Source: Prevotella sp. (GTDB lineage: Bacteria; Bacillota; Clostridia; Oscillospirales; Ruminococcaceae). From it: a DNA stretch of 64,000 nucleotides. Positions 11,626 through 20,304 of the stretch are shown here, piece after piece. A model generated the notes under the pieces. It did not search any database, had not been told where the DNA came from, and saw nothing but the letters and a program-made list of their open reading frames with translations. The stretch is from the NCBI GenBank assembly GCA_023663025.1, contig JAMPIC010000003.1, positions 12,036 through 76,035 of the forward strand, written 5' to 3'. A program made the translations under genes and the position numbers. Each line of letters starts with the position of its first letter. Position 1 is the first letter of the stretch.

Positions 11626-11631
11626 ATTATA
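11626..11631 (-). promoter_or_regulatory. Extended -10 element for the ECF S-component gene
   Basis: On the minus strand the sequence reads TGGTATAAT, an extended -10 box, about 55 bp upstream of the start codon. No good -35 hexamer lies at 17 bp. Confidence 0.5.
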
Positions 11632-11700
11632 CCATATGTTTTCCTCAAAAGCAATGCCTGCGCGGGTATATTTTCCGTATTGCCCGCCGCGCGCAAACAG

Positions 11701-11741
11701 CTTAAACGGGCGGGAAATATAATCATTTCCGCCCGTTTAAG
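11701..11741. terminator. Long hairpin after the GH5 gene
   Basis: A near-perfect stem of about 17 bp (CTTAAACGGGCGG pairing with CCGCCCGTTTAAG) lies between the 3' end of the GH5 gene and the promoter of the ECF S component. It lacks a clean T run, so its role as a terminator is likely but not certain. Confidence 0.55.
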
Positions 11742-11791
11742 CCCCAAAAGGAATTTTTAAAGAGGTTATGAAGAAATCATGTATCAAGCTG

Positions 11792-12742
11792 TTACAGATA
11801 TTTTACAAGCTCGCCGATAACGGGTTCGAGCCAATTGTCGGAAAGTCCGAAATCCTTTTGCCTGTAATTCCAAGCGCACCGCGAAATACCGAACCTCTCA
11901 AACGCGCCGTGTATGACCTTGTACCAATCCAATGCGTCCTCGGGAGACGCTTTGTCGATAACGCCGTACTCGCCGCAGTAGAGAGCCGCGCCGTATTTTT
12001 CGGCGGTCTCTATAGCTTTGGAAAATCTACCCGCAAAGTATTCGGAATTTATTTCGTTCCCGTCAAAGCTTTTTGGGGACGAAACGTCTGTGCCGTCCAC
12101 CCAATCCGCTCCCTGGTGAGTGAATTCAAGCGGGTCGTAGCAGTGGAAAGACAGTACCACCTTATCGTCGTAAGGCTTCACAATGTCGGGAAGCGCGTCG
12201 GGACTGTTATTCCAATATCCGCCGACGATAATCGTCACCTCGGGAGCAACTGCGCGTATTCTTTTGATACAGGCGCAGACCGTTTCGTTCCATATGTCGC
12301 TGTATTTTTTGTCGGTGACTTCGTTCAGCAGCTCGAAAGCAACCCTGTCACCGTATACGGCGTAACGCTCGGCAAGCTTTTCCCAAAGGCGGCAGAATCT
12401 TTCACGGAGAGCCTCGCTTTCAAAGAAGCCGCTTTCCTTTTCACCCTTGTCAAAGGAGTAGCCTGCGGTCTTGTGCAGGTCAAGGACAAGGTTCAGTCCC
12501 GCTTCGCCGCACCGGGTTATTGCGTTGTCAATGTATCCGCAACCCTTTTCGAGGACGTTTCCGTCGCTGTCCTCAACAAGATTATAGTCGATGGGCAGGC
12601 GCACATGATCAAGTCCCCATGAGGCTATTTTGTCAATGTCCGCCTTGCCGATAAAGCTGTCGTAATGTGCGGTCTCATGGCGGCACTGGGAGAGCCAGCC
12701 GCCCAGGTTTACGCCTTTCCGGTAGCCGATAAATTCTTTCAT
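11792..12742 (-). CDS. Glycoside hydrolase family 5 cellulase-type enzyme
   Basis: This 316-residue protein reads as a complete GH5 (beta/alpha)8 barrel. It opens with the usual RKGVNLGGWLSQ and DHVRLPIDYNL motifs. The acid/base is Glu141 in FELLNEV and the nucleophile is Glu258 in YCGEYGV; the substrate-site HCYDP motif (from His200) and a late WNYRQKDFG are also present. There is no signal peptide, so it should act in the cytoplasm on imported beta-glucan oligosaccharides. It follows the sugar-binding lipoprotein gene by 21 bp and so is probably in the same operon. The exact linkage (beta-1,4 or beta-1,3) cannot be read from sequence. Confidence 0.92.
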   Translation of the reverse strand: MKEFIGYRKGVNLGGWLSQCRHETAHYDSFIGKADIDKIASWGLDHVRLPIDYNLVEDSDGNVLEKGCGYIDNAITRCGEAGLNLVLDLHKTAGYSFDKGEKESGFFESEALRERFCRLWEKLAERYAVYGDRVAFELLNEVTDKKYSDIWNETVCACIKRIRAVAPEVTIIVGGYWNNSPDALPDIVKPYDDKVVLSFHCYDPLEFTHQGADWVDGTDVSSPKSFDGNEINSEYFAGRFSKAIETAEKYGAALYCGEYGVIDKASPEDALDWYKVIHGAFERFGISRCAWNYRQKDFGLSDNWLEPVIGELVKYL

Positions 12743-12763
12743 GCGGTATTTTCCTTTCTGAAA

Positions 12764-14197
12764 TCAGCTGTTGGGGAATTCATTGGCAATCTGCTCGTTA
12801 AGCTCGTCGATAACAAGCTGGGTCATGCCGCCTATGGATTCTCTCGTGGTCGCCCAATCGGTGCCGCTGAATGAAGCCTGCTTGATACCGTCGTCAACTG
12901 CGTCGGCGATGTCCTTGGTAAGACCGGTGTGAATATTGATAACGGGGTTAGCGTCGGTAAGCTCTCTTACGGTGTACCACATATCCACCATTTCGTCCGT
13001 CCAGCCGTAGTCCTCGCGGTACTGCTTTTCTTCGATTGCAAGAGCGTCCTCGTTCTTGGCGGAGATAAGCTTGCACTTCATAAAGGCAGCCGCGCCCTCG
13101 GGATTGGAAGCGTTCTTGCAGAGCACATACGCGTCCATGCTTGCGGGCAGATAATATTTGTCAGCCTGCGGGTCTTTTGGCATGGGGACGAACATTATCT
13201 CGCCCTGCTTGCCGTATGCGGACAGGTCGGCTTCCCACAAAGCCCATGTGCCTATGGGATAGAACAGCGTCTTGCCCTCGCTCATGCGCTGAGGCTGCTC
13301 GGTCCAGTCGAATTCAGCCTTGGGCAGCGGCAGATCGTCCTTTTTCAGATCGTACATGAAGTTCTCGGCGCGCTCGATCTCGGGGGAGAGAAGATTGCTC
13401 TTGATAACGCCGTTCTCCGCGCTTATGGGAGCAACTCCCGTTGTGAGCAGGAAGTTTGTTTCAAAGTACCAGCTGTCGTATGCGAACTTGTCGTTTTCGC
13501 GGTCGCAGTACTCGGTGCACATGGTTCTGAAAGTATCCCATGTCCAGTTGTCCTCGGCGAGAAGCTCGGCAGGGTCGTCAAGACCGTTTTCTTCAATAGT
13601 GTTCTTATTGTAGATCATAATGCATTTGGAGTCCGTTGTAGTCGCAACAAGATAGTGCTTTCCGCCAAGCACATGAACGTCGGAAAGAGCCTTTGCGCCG
13701 TCCGTCCAAAGTTCCGCGTCGTTAAAATCAAGGTAATCGTCCCATGGGTCGAACATACCGGAAATAACGCGGCTTGGGAAGGTGTCTCCCTCCTGACCGG
13801 GGAAGATGTCTGGGGAAGTTCCGCCCACAACAAGGGTTGACAGGTCGTTGAAGCGGTTATCCCAGGTGGTCTGAATGTATTCGATATTTCCGCCGTATTT
13901 GGTTTCAAACATCTCCAGAGCGGTGAGCTTGGGCTTGCCCTGGGCGGGGTTGATGTCGTACCAGGACAGCCACTTGACCGTTCCGTTTTCCAGTTTATCG
14001 TCCTCGCTTACTTCGAGCATCTGATCGACGACGGCTTTGTCCTCCTCGTTAAGCTCCTTGGGAGCGGTCGCCTCTGTGGCGGCGGAGGTGACGTTTGCCG
14101 CGTCTCCCGAGCCGCTCTGACCGTCCGAGCAGGCGGTCATTGTTCCCATAAGCGAAAGCGCGGAAATGAATGCAAGAGTTCTTTTAAAGTTTTTCAT
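12764..14197 (-). CDS. Sugar ABC transporter substrate-binding lipoprotein
   Basis: The 477-residue protein begins with a lipoprotein signal whose lipobox is MGTMTAC, followed by an acidic, Thr/Ala-rich linker. The rest fits the extracellular solute-binding protein family 1 of carbohydrate importers (SPDIFPGQEG, then YLPASMDAYVL). It should sit on the outer face of the membrane and capture oligosaccharides. GGAGAG precedes the start. The permease and ATPase genes are not adjacent, so it must use components encoded elsewhere. It is the first gene of an operon with the GH5 enzyme and is divergent from the AraC-type regulator, which suggests shared control in beta-glucan use. Confidence 0.9.
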   Translation of the reverse strand: MKNFKRTLAFISALSLMGTMTACSDGQSGSGDAANVTSAATEATAPKELNEEDKAVVDQMLEVSEDDKLENGTVKWLSWYDINPAQGKPKLTALEMFETKYGGNIEYIQTTWDNRFNDLSTLVVGGTSPDIFPGQEGDTFPSRVISGMFDPWDDYLDFNDAELWTDGAKALSDVHVLGGKHYLVATTTDSKCIMIYNKNTIEENGLDDPAELLAEDNWTWDTFRTMCTEYCDRENDKFAYDSWYFETNFLLTTGVAPISAENGVIKSNLLSPEIERAENFMYDLKKDDLPLPKAEFDWTEQPQRMSEGKTLFYPIGTWALWEADLSAYGKQGEIMFVPMPKDPQADKYYLPASMDAYVLCKNASNPEGAAAFMKCKLISAKNEDALAIEEKQYREDYGWTDEMVDMWYTVRELTDANPVINIHTGLTKDIADAVDDGIKQASFSGTDWATTRESIGGMTQLVIDELNEQIANEFPNS

Positions 14198-14318
14198 AAA
14201 AATCTCTCCTTATCCTGTGTATTTCGGAAATCTTATTCGTTCGTTGTTTGCTGACTACAGTTTACCACGGAGAACGGCAAATCAATACCAATATTTTGCT
14301 TTTTTTATCAAAATTTTA

Positions 14319-14347
14319 TTGCAAATTTCTTTGCGGCGGTGTATAAT
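14319..14347 (+). promoter_or_regulatory. Promoter of the AraC-family gene
   Basis: TTGCAA at 14319 and TATAAT at 14342 are separated by exactly 17 bp, 22 bp before the AraC-family start codon. The divergent lipoprotein operon must start transcription in the same 170-bp region. Confidence 0.8.
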
Positions 14348-14368
14348 ACTGTAAAGGAGTGTGAAACC

Positions 14369-15130
14369 ATGTCTCAATCGGAAAAGGAGCTTACCTACCG
14401 CGCCTTTATGAACAGGGAGTACGCTTTCAAGCACTCTCCTTTTGAAAAGGAGTTTGAGTTCTACGACTGCGTTAAAAGCGGCGATACGGAGCGTGTCAGA
14501 AAGCTTATGACTCCGCTGGGTTCGGGCGGATCGGGCACGCTGTCGGAGGATCCCATACGGAATCTGAAATATCACTTTATTGTTACCGTTGCCCTTATAA
14601 CCCGCTTCTGCGTGGAAGGCGGCATGGAAATGGAGACCGCCTACACCCTCAGCGATCTGTATATACTGAAAGCGGATAAATGCCTGCGCGAGGAGGATAT
14701 CCACAGGCTGCACCGCGAAGCAGTTATTGATTTCACCGAACAGATGAACAGGGTCGCCCGCGGAACGGTCTACTCAAAGCCTATTATAATGACTATGGAT
14801 TATGTTTACGACCATCTTCACTCAAAGATATCCGAGGAGGATATCGCCGAGTATGTTTCGCTGAGTGTGTCCTATCTGTCGAGACTTTTCCACAGCGAGG
14901 TGGGCGTGACGATCAGCACCTACATTGCCGTAAAGCGGGTGGAGACAGCCCAGAATATGCTGAAATATTCCGATTACGCTCCCCTCGATATCGGGAACTA
15001 TCTTGCGTTCAATTCCCACAGCCACTTCATCAGTACATTTAAAAAATATACGGGAATGACGCCCAATGAATTCCGCAGAAAATACTACCGCTCCAATTGG
15101 AGCAGAGGCGAAAAAAACAGCGCAAAATAA
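14369..15130 (+). CDS. AraC-family transcriptional regulator
   Basis: The 253-residue protein has a C-terminal AraC DNA-binding domain with two helix-turn-helix motifs. The first spans about residues 155-190 (ISEEDIAEYVSLSVSYLSRL) and the second ends in the family signature FISTFKKYTGMTPNEFRRKY. The N-terminal part is an unrecognised sensor region. I chose the ATG at 14369 because GGAGTG lies 9 bp before it; an upstream ATG overlaps the promoter. The gene lies between the divergent binding-protein/GH5 operon and the GH16 gene downstream, so it probably controls both in response to beta-glucan fragments. That role is inference. Confidence 0.9.
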   Translation: MSQSEKELTYRAFMNREYAFKHSPFEKEFEFYDCVKSGDTERVRKLMTPLGSGGSGTLSEDPIRNLKYHFIVTVALITRFCVEGGMEMETAYTLSDLYILKADKCLREEDIHRLHREAVIDFTEQMNRVARGTVYSKPIIMTMDYVYDHLHSKISEEDIAEYVSLSVSYLSRLFHSEVGVTISTYIAVKRVETAQNMLKYSDYAPLDIGNYLAFNSHSHFISTFKKYTGMTPNEFRRKYYRSNWSRGEKNSAK

Positions 15131-15215
15131 TTGCACTCAAAGCAAAATAATGATATACCGAACGGAGACGGAGCTGTATAATCGTATCGACAATATTTTT
15201 ACGGAGGTTACGGTT

Positions 15216-15995
15216 ATGAAGAAAATCGGTTTTAAGGCAAGACTTTCAATTGCCGCTCTGGCGGCGGCAATACCGCTTATGCTCTGCTCCTGCGGAAAAA
15301 ACGGGGGAGAAAACGATATGAACGGAACACAAACGCATGCGGCGGATATTTCTTCCGTCAGCTTTGAAAACGGCGGCTCGGAGCTGTTCGAGGCTGCCGA
15401 CGGCTGGTGCAACGGAAGTATGTTCAACGTAACCTGGCGCAAAGAAAACTGCACCTTTGAAAACGGAAAGATGCAGCTTATCATCGACAGCGACGCAAAA
15501 GGCGGCTCCGTACCCTATTCGGGTGGAGAGTACCGCTCAAAGGAATTCTACGGTTACGGAAGGTATGAGGTGTCCATGAAGGCGATCAAAAACGACGGCG
15601 TCGTGTCCTCGTTCTTTACCTATACGGGTCCCTCGGACAACAACCCTTGGGACGAAATTGACGTGGAAATTCTTGGCAAGGACACCGCAAAGGTACAGTT
15701 CAACTACTTCACCGACGGCGAGGGTAACCATGAGTATATGTACGACCTTGGCTTTGACGCGTCCGAGGATTTCCACACCTACGCCATCGAGTGGCACAAG
15801 GACAGGATCGTCTGGTTTGTGGACGGCGTTGAGGCGCATTCCGCCGAGGAAAATATTCCCGTAACGGAGAGCAAGATCATGATGAACGCCTGGTGCGGCA
15901 CGGGCGTGGACAGCTGGCTGAACGCCTTCGACGGCAGCAAAATGCCGCTTGCCGCGGAATATGAAAAAATTTCGTTTGTGCCTTTTGAGGAATAA
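15216..15995 (+). CDS. GH16 beta-glucanase (lichenase-type) lipoprotein
   Basis: The 259-residue protein starts with a lipoprotein signal (lipobox Cys26 in MLCSC). Its catalytic domain is GH16: residues 145-151 read WDEIDVE, placing the nucleophile at Glu147 and the acid/base at Glu151. The later EWHKDRIVWFVDG stretch is also typical of bacterial 1,3-1,4-beta-glucanases. It should cut mixed-linkage glucan at the cell surface and feed the neighbouring binding protein and cytoplasmic GH5 enzyme. The start at 15216 follows GGAGG by about 8 bp. It lies 85 bp after the AraC-family gene on the same strand. Confidence 0.93.
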   Translation: MKKIGFKARLSIAALAAAIPLMLCSCGKNGGENDMNGTQTHAADISSVSFENGGSELFEAADGWCNGSMFNVTWRKENCTFENGKMQLIIDSDAKGGSVPYSGGEYRSKEFYGYGRYEVSMKAIKNDGVVSSFFTYTGPSDNNPWDEIDVEILGKDTAKVQFNYFTDGEGNHEYMYDLGFDASEDFHTYAIEWHKDRIVWFVDGVEAHSAEENIPVTESKIMMNAWCGTGVDSWLNAFDGSKMPLAAEYEKISFVPFEE

Positions 15996-16065
15996 CCCGC
16001 CGCCCCGCAGCGGATAAAGCGCCGCTATCCGTCTTATCGGTCTGAACATACGGGTGAAAAATACC

Positions 16066-16088
16066 GCGCCCCCTTTATCGGAGGGCGC
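16066..16088. terminator. GC-rich hairpin between GH16 and the kinase gene
   Basis: GCGCCCCC pairs with GGAGGGCGC around a short loop. It lies between two convergent genes and could end transcription in either direction, although T runs are weak. Confidence 0.5.
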
Positions 16089-16095
16089 GGCGCTG

Positions 16096-19000
16096 TTATT
16101 GCCGGTCAAGCCATTTACTCAATGTCTTTGTCAGGACTTTCAGATCCAGCGGTTTTGAAATGTGCTCGTTCATGCCCGCGTTCATGGAAGCCTGAACGTC
16201 GTCGTTGAACGCGTTCGCCGTCATTGCCACAATCGGCACGCCCTTTGCGTCCCTGCGGCTGAGAGCGCGTATCGCCCGCGCCGCTTCGTTTCCGTTCATT
16301 ATAGGCATCTGAATATCCATAAATACAAGGTCGTAATATCCCTGTTCGGAAGCTGCGAATTTATCCACCGCTATCCTGCCGTTTTCGGCGCATTCCACCG
16401 TCAGACCCGTCATTTCAAGCAGTTCCACGGCGATTTCCGTGTTAAGCTCGTTATCCTCGGCAAGAAGAATCCGCTTGCCGGAAAAGTCCGAATTTTTCAG
16501 ATTATCCATATCGCTTTCCGCTGTGGACTTTTCCTCGCCCGATATCATCTCGCGGAATATCCGCGCAAGCCTTGACTTGAACAGCGGCTTGCCGATAAAC
16601 GCGTCCGCGCCGGCAGCCCGCGCTTCAAGCTCGATATCCGACCAATCATAGGCGGAAATAATTATTATCGGCACGTCCGGACCTATCCGCCTGCGTATTT
16701 CTCTCGTGACCTGAATACCGTCCATTTCGGGCATTTTCCAATCCAGAATGACCGCGAAATAATCATCTCCGCTGTCATGCCGCAGCATGACCTTTTCCAC
16801 TGCGGACTTTCCGTTTGTTACCCAATCGCCTTTCATGCCCATTTCGCCAAGCATACGGCAGGCGTTCTCGCAGGTGGCTTCCTCGTCGTCGGCGACGAGT
16901 ACAGGCAGGTCGGCGAAAGCGTCGTAGGAGATATTTTCGTCGTCCAGAAGCTTCAGCGAAATCGTGACCGTGAACCGCGAACCTTTTCCGAGTTCGCTCT
17001 CCACCTTTATGTCGCCGTTCATCATTTTTACCAGATTGTCGGTTATGGCAAGACCAAGACCCGCTCCTGTGATCTTGCTTACGCGGCTGTCCGTCGCTCT
17101 TGAAAACGGCTCGAAGATATGCTCCACAAAGTCGGGGGACATACCTATGCCGTTGTCCTCGAAAATAAATTCAAATACGCCCGTCCTTGAATTTTTGCGT
17201 GTTTTTTCGGAAATGAATATGTTTATGTTTCCGCCGGGGGGAGTATACTTGACGGCGTTTCCCGCAAGGTTGAGGAAAGACTGCTGTATGCGGAGCTTGT
17301 CGCCGATGACCTTTTCGTGAACCACGTCGCGTATGCTTACCCGGAGGTTCTGTTCCTTCGCCTTTATCTGCGGACGTATCATGGATATAAGCGCGTCCAC
17401 AAGGTCGGAAAGATTGAACTCTTCCTCGTTAAGATCCACCTTGCCCGATTCGATTTTGGACATATCCAGCACCTCGTTTATAAGGGACAGCAGATGTCCC
17501 GAGGAAACCGTGATCTTACCGAGACAGTCCGCCACTCTTTCCTTGTTGTCAAGGTGAGTGCCCGCGATGGCGGTCATGCCTATTATCGCGTTTATCGGCG
17601 TGCGGATATCGTGGCTCATTCTTGAAAGGAAGTCGGATTTTGCGGAATTTGCACGTCTTGCCGCCTCGTAAGCGTCCATAAGAGCCTGCTTTGCGCGGGC
17701 TTCGCCGCGGCGGCTCTGGGTCGTGTCAGTGCCGACGATAACAGCCATAACGTGACCGTTCCTGTCGCTCCGCGACATCAGCGACGTAACGCGGGTATAG
17801 GAATCCGACTGACTGCTGTAGTATTCGACCTCGCCCTTTCTTTCGCCTGCGGAGAATTTTTTCAGCATTGCCTCCCGGCTCAGCTCGTTGTCCATTTCCG
17901 GAGAAAGGAACTGCGGTTTCGCGCCCTCGATCCATATTCTCATAAATTCGTTGAACTGCACAGGCAGTTTTATATTGTACTTACGGAACGGGTTCACGCC
18001 GTGTTTGGTGACGTATTCGCCGGTGATCAGTCCCTCCGTCAGATCGAAAGAATAGGCATATTCGCAGTTTGTGAGCAGTGCGTCGCGGTACTGGCTGCGC
18101 TCCTCTCTGATTATTTCGGTCAGCTCTGATTTTTCCGTAATGTCGAGCAGCGCACTGAGAATGAACCTGCCTCCGTCGGCAAATTCCTGCATACGGGAGT
18201 TGACCTGCACCCTGTGGATACTTCCGTCGTCGTGCTTTATGCGGAACTCATACGCCGCCTCGTCGCCCGGCTCTTTTATGTTCCTGACCGCTGCGGACAT
18301 CGCCGCCATGTCCTCCGGAAGTATATGCTCGCGCATTATAAGGTTGATGTTAATGTCGGTATCTTTGCCGTTCAGACCGAACAGGAACTTTGCCTCGTCG
18401 TTGAGAAGGAGTATTTCCCGTCTCGGCAGACGGTAGGCGAATATGCCGCATTTCAGGGAACGCACCATCTGATCGAGCATTGTAAGCGTGTTACGAAGCT
18501 CGGCGTTGCTGTTTTCAAGCTCGGTAACGTCGTTATAGAAGCTGTATACAAGCTTCCGGCCGTTTTCGTCCGTGACCCTTTTGCCGTTGTCGACTATCCA
18601 CTTTATGCTGCCGTCCCTGCACTTTACGCGGTATTTTACCGAATAGCCGCTTTTCCGTTCAAGGTCGTTCGCCATGGTCTCGGCGGCGGCGTTCCTGTCG
18701 GGAAGATAAATATTTTCCGCAGCGCTGTTGTTTGTCGCCGCGATAAATTCCTCCGCCGTATAGCCGAACAGAGCCGCTGCGGATTCGCTGACATATGAGT
18801 ATGTGTATTTTTCGTCGTCAAGGCTTATCTTGAAGCCGCCCGAAATGCCGCCCAGAATTGTCTCGAGCCGCAGATTTATGTCGTTGTTGACCCGGAGCAG
18901 CTTTTTGGACAGCTTTTCCTCGGCAGCTTTTTCGTGGGAGATATTTTTAACATACCACATAACAAGCCTGTTCTGCGGCGAATATCCCTGCAGACGCACA

Positions 19001-20112
19001 AGCTCCGTACGCACCCATTTGGGTTCGCCGCCTTCGAGCCTGCGGTATGTGATGTCGATGTAGTCCGAACCGATATCGAAAATTGTTTTCATACGCGAGG
19101 GCAGCATTATGTTCAGGAATTTTTCCCTGTACTCCTGCAGAACATAATCCTCTGAAAACCTGCGTATCTGGGATTCAAAGTCGTTTTGGAAAAGAGGGAT
19201 TTCGTCCCGTTCGTTTTCCGAGATGGTGATGGTTTTCATGGAATTGCGGTTCAGGTCTATGCAGCCGATACGGTAGTATGTGTCCCGCATAAGGCTGAGA
19301 GAGGTCTCCAGCAGAGCCTTTTCCTGCTTTTCCTCGTCTATGAGCTGTACCGTGTACAGAATATGGTACGGCGAGCCGTCGGGGAGAGTGTCCACCAGTA
19401 TGACGGTTCCGCGAACCCAGTTGAAACCGTCGGCATTGTTTTTCCGTCTGTATTCGAGACTGAAGCTGCGGCTGTTTTGATTAAGTCGGGAGCGGACGCT
19501 TTCAGTGCTGAATTTTCCGAGATATTCGGGTATATCCTCCTCAAACACGCAGTTTTCGGCATACTGTTTTATCAGCTCGCGGGCGATTCCCTCGGCGGGG
19601 ACGGAGCCTGCGAAATCCTGCTTGTTTCCGATCATCGTATATGTTCCGTCCGCCATATTGATATAGCAGCGTGAAAGGTACATCTCACCCATTGCGCCGA
19701 TCCATTTTGAATACCGAAGCTCGTTCTGCTTTGACGCGGAAAGATCCTCGATTATTCCGACCGCCCTTGCGGGGACGCCGTCCCCGCCGCGTTCCACCGT
19801 TGTGAGGGTGACGCGGCACCAGTTGTTTTTGCTTTTGTTCCTGAACATTGCGGAAGCGGTTTCCGCTCCGCCGTGTATATCCTCGTACAGCTTATTAAAG
19901 CCGGGAATATCCTTTTCAAACACGAAATCCTCGGCAAAAGAGCGCGGCATATCCTCGTATACAGCGCCGCACTTAAATCTTTCGCACGTCCGCTGCGGTA
20001 TTGAAGCGACCCTGCTTCTCACGTCGTAACTGAAATAATGAACAGCGGTATTTCCCAAAGCTTTCAGGAGTTCTCCCTCGCCGCAGAGCGTCTCGCCGTG
20101 TAAATGATCCAT
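16096..20112 (-). CDS. Multi-PAS hybrid histidine kinase with two receiver domains
   Basis: The 1338-residue protein has no membrane segment and should be cytoplasmic. Roughly the first 810 residues are a series of about six PAS-like units, several ending in the typical DITE or DVTE turn. The kinase core follows: H box SHDIRTP near residue 834, then N and G boxes (EDNGIGM and GAGLGLAIT). Two receiver domains follow, with phospho-acceptor Asp in LDWKMP near residue 1121 and in FMDIQMP near residue 1266. No separate HPt domain is visible. The start at 20112 follows AAGGAG by 7 bp. The signal it senses is unknown, and it is a single-gene unit. Confidence 0.93.
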   Translation of the reverse strand: MDHLHGETLCGEGELLKALGNTAVHYFSYDVRSRVASIPQRTCERFKCGAVYEDMPRSFAEDFVFEKDIPGFNKLYEDIHGGAETASAMFRNKSKNNWCRVTLTTVERGGDGVPARAVGIIEDLSASKQNELRYSKWIGAMGEMYLSRCYINMADGTYTMIGNKQDFAGSVPAEGIARELIKQYAENCVFEEDIPEYLGKFSTESVRSRLNQNSRSFSLEYRRKNNADGFNWVRGTVILVDTLPDGSPYHILYTVQLIDEEKQEKALLETSLSLMRDTYYRIGCIDLNRNSMKTITISENERDEIPLFQNDFESQIRRFSEDYVLQEYREKFLNIMLPSRMKTIFDIGSDYIDITYRRLEGGEPKWVRTELVRLQGYSPQNRLVMWYVKNISHEKAAEEKLSKKLLRVNNDINLRLETILGGISGGFKISLDDEKYTYSYVSESAAALFGYTAEEFIAATNNSAAENIYLPDRNAAAETMANDLERKSGYSVKYRVKCRDGSIKWIVDNGKRVTDENGRKLVYSFYNDVTELENSNAELRNTLTMLDQMVRSLKCGIFAYRLPRREILLLNDEAKFLFGLNGKDTDININLIMREHILPEDMAAMSAAVRNIKEPGDEAAYEFRIKHDDGSIHRVQVNSRMQEFADGGRFILSALLDITEKSELTEIIREERSQYRDALLTNCEYAYSFDLTEGLITGEYVTKHGVNPFRKYNIKLPVQFNEFMRIWIEGAKPQFLSPEMDNELSREAMLKKFSAGERKGEVEYYSSQSDSYTRVTSLMSRSDRNGHVMAVIVGTDTTQSRRGEARAKQALMDAYEAARRANSAKSDFLSRMSHDIRTPINAIIGMTAIAGTHLDNKERVADCLGKITVSSGHLLSLINEVLDMSKIESGKVDLNEEEFNLSDLVDALISMIRPQIKAKEQNLRVSIRDVVHEKVIGDKLRIQQSFLNLAGNAVKYTPPGGNINIFISEKTRKNSRTGVFEFIFEDNGIGMSPDFVEHIFEPFSRATDSRVSKITGAGLGLAITDNLVKMMNGDIKVESELGKGSRFTVTISLKLLDDENISYDAFADLPVLVADDEEATCENACRMLGEMGMKGDWVTNGKSAVEKVMLRHDSGDDYFAVILDWKMPEMDGIQVTREIRRRIGPDVPIIIISAYDWSDIELEARAAGADAFIGKPLFKSRLARIFREMISGEEKSTAESDMDNLKNSDFSGKRILLAEDNELNTEIAVELLEMTGLTVECAENGRIAVDKFAASEQGYYDLVFMDIQMPIMNGNEAARAIRALSRRDAKGVPIVAMTANAFNDDVQASMNAGMNEHISKPLDLKVLTKTLSKWLDRQ

Positions 20113-20163
20113 TATGCTGCTCCTTCCGATAATTGATAAAAGCGGTTGCGTACACCTTATTAT

Positions 20164-20192
20164 ATTATACAACAAAAATTAACGTCAGTCAA
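20164..20192 (-). promoter_or_regulatory. Promoter of the hybrid kinase gene
   Basis: On the minus strand TTGACT (20187-20192) and TATAAT (20164-20169) are 17 bp apart, about 50 bp before the start codon. Confidence 0.85.
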
Positions 20193-20304
20193 CCGCAGAA
20201 CGGGAAATTTTGCGCAAACAGATTTTACGCGTTGAATTATGAGCGCGTACAGACCCGCGCCCCCGAAAATACGGCTTTTCGAGGGCGTTTATCGAACAGG
20301 TCTG

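Noticed and set aside
12929..13840. A 303-codon plus-strand frame inside the sugar-binding lipoprotein gene
   Set aside because: It is antisense to a clear lipoprotein with lipobox and family motifs, and it has no ribosome binding site.
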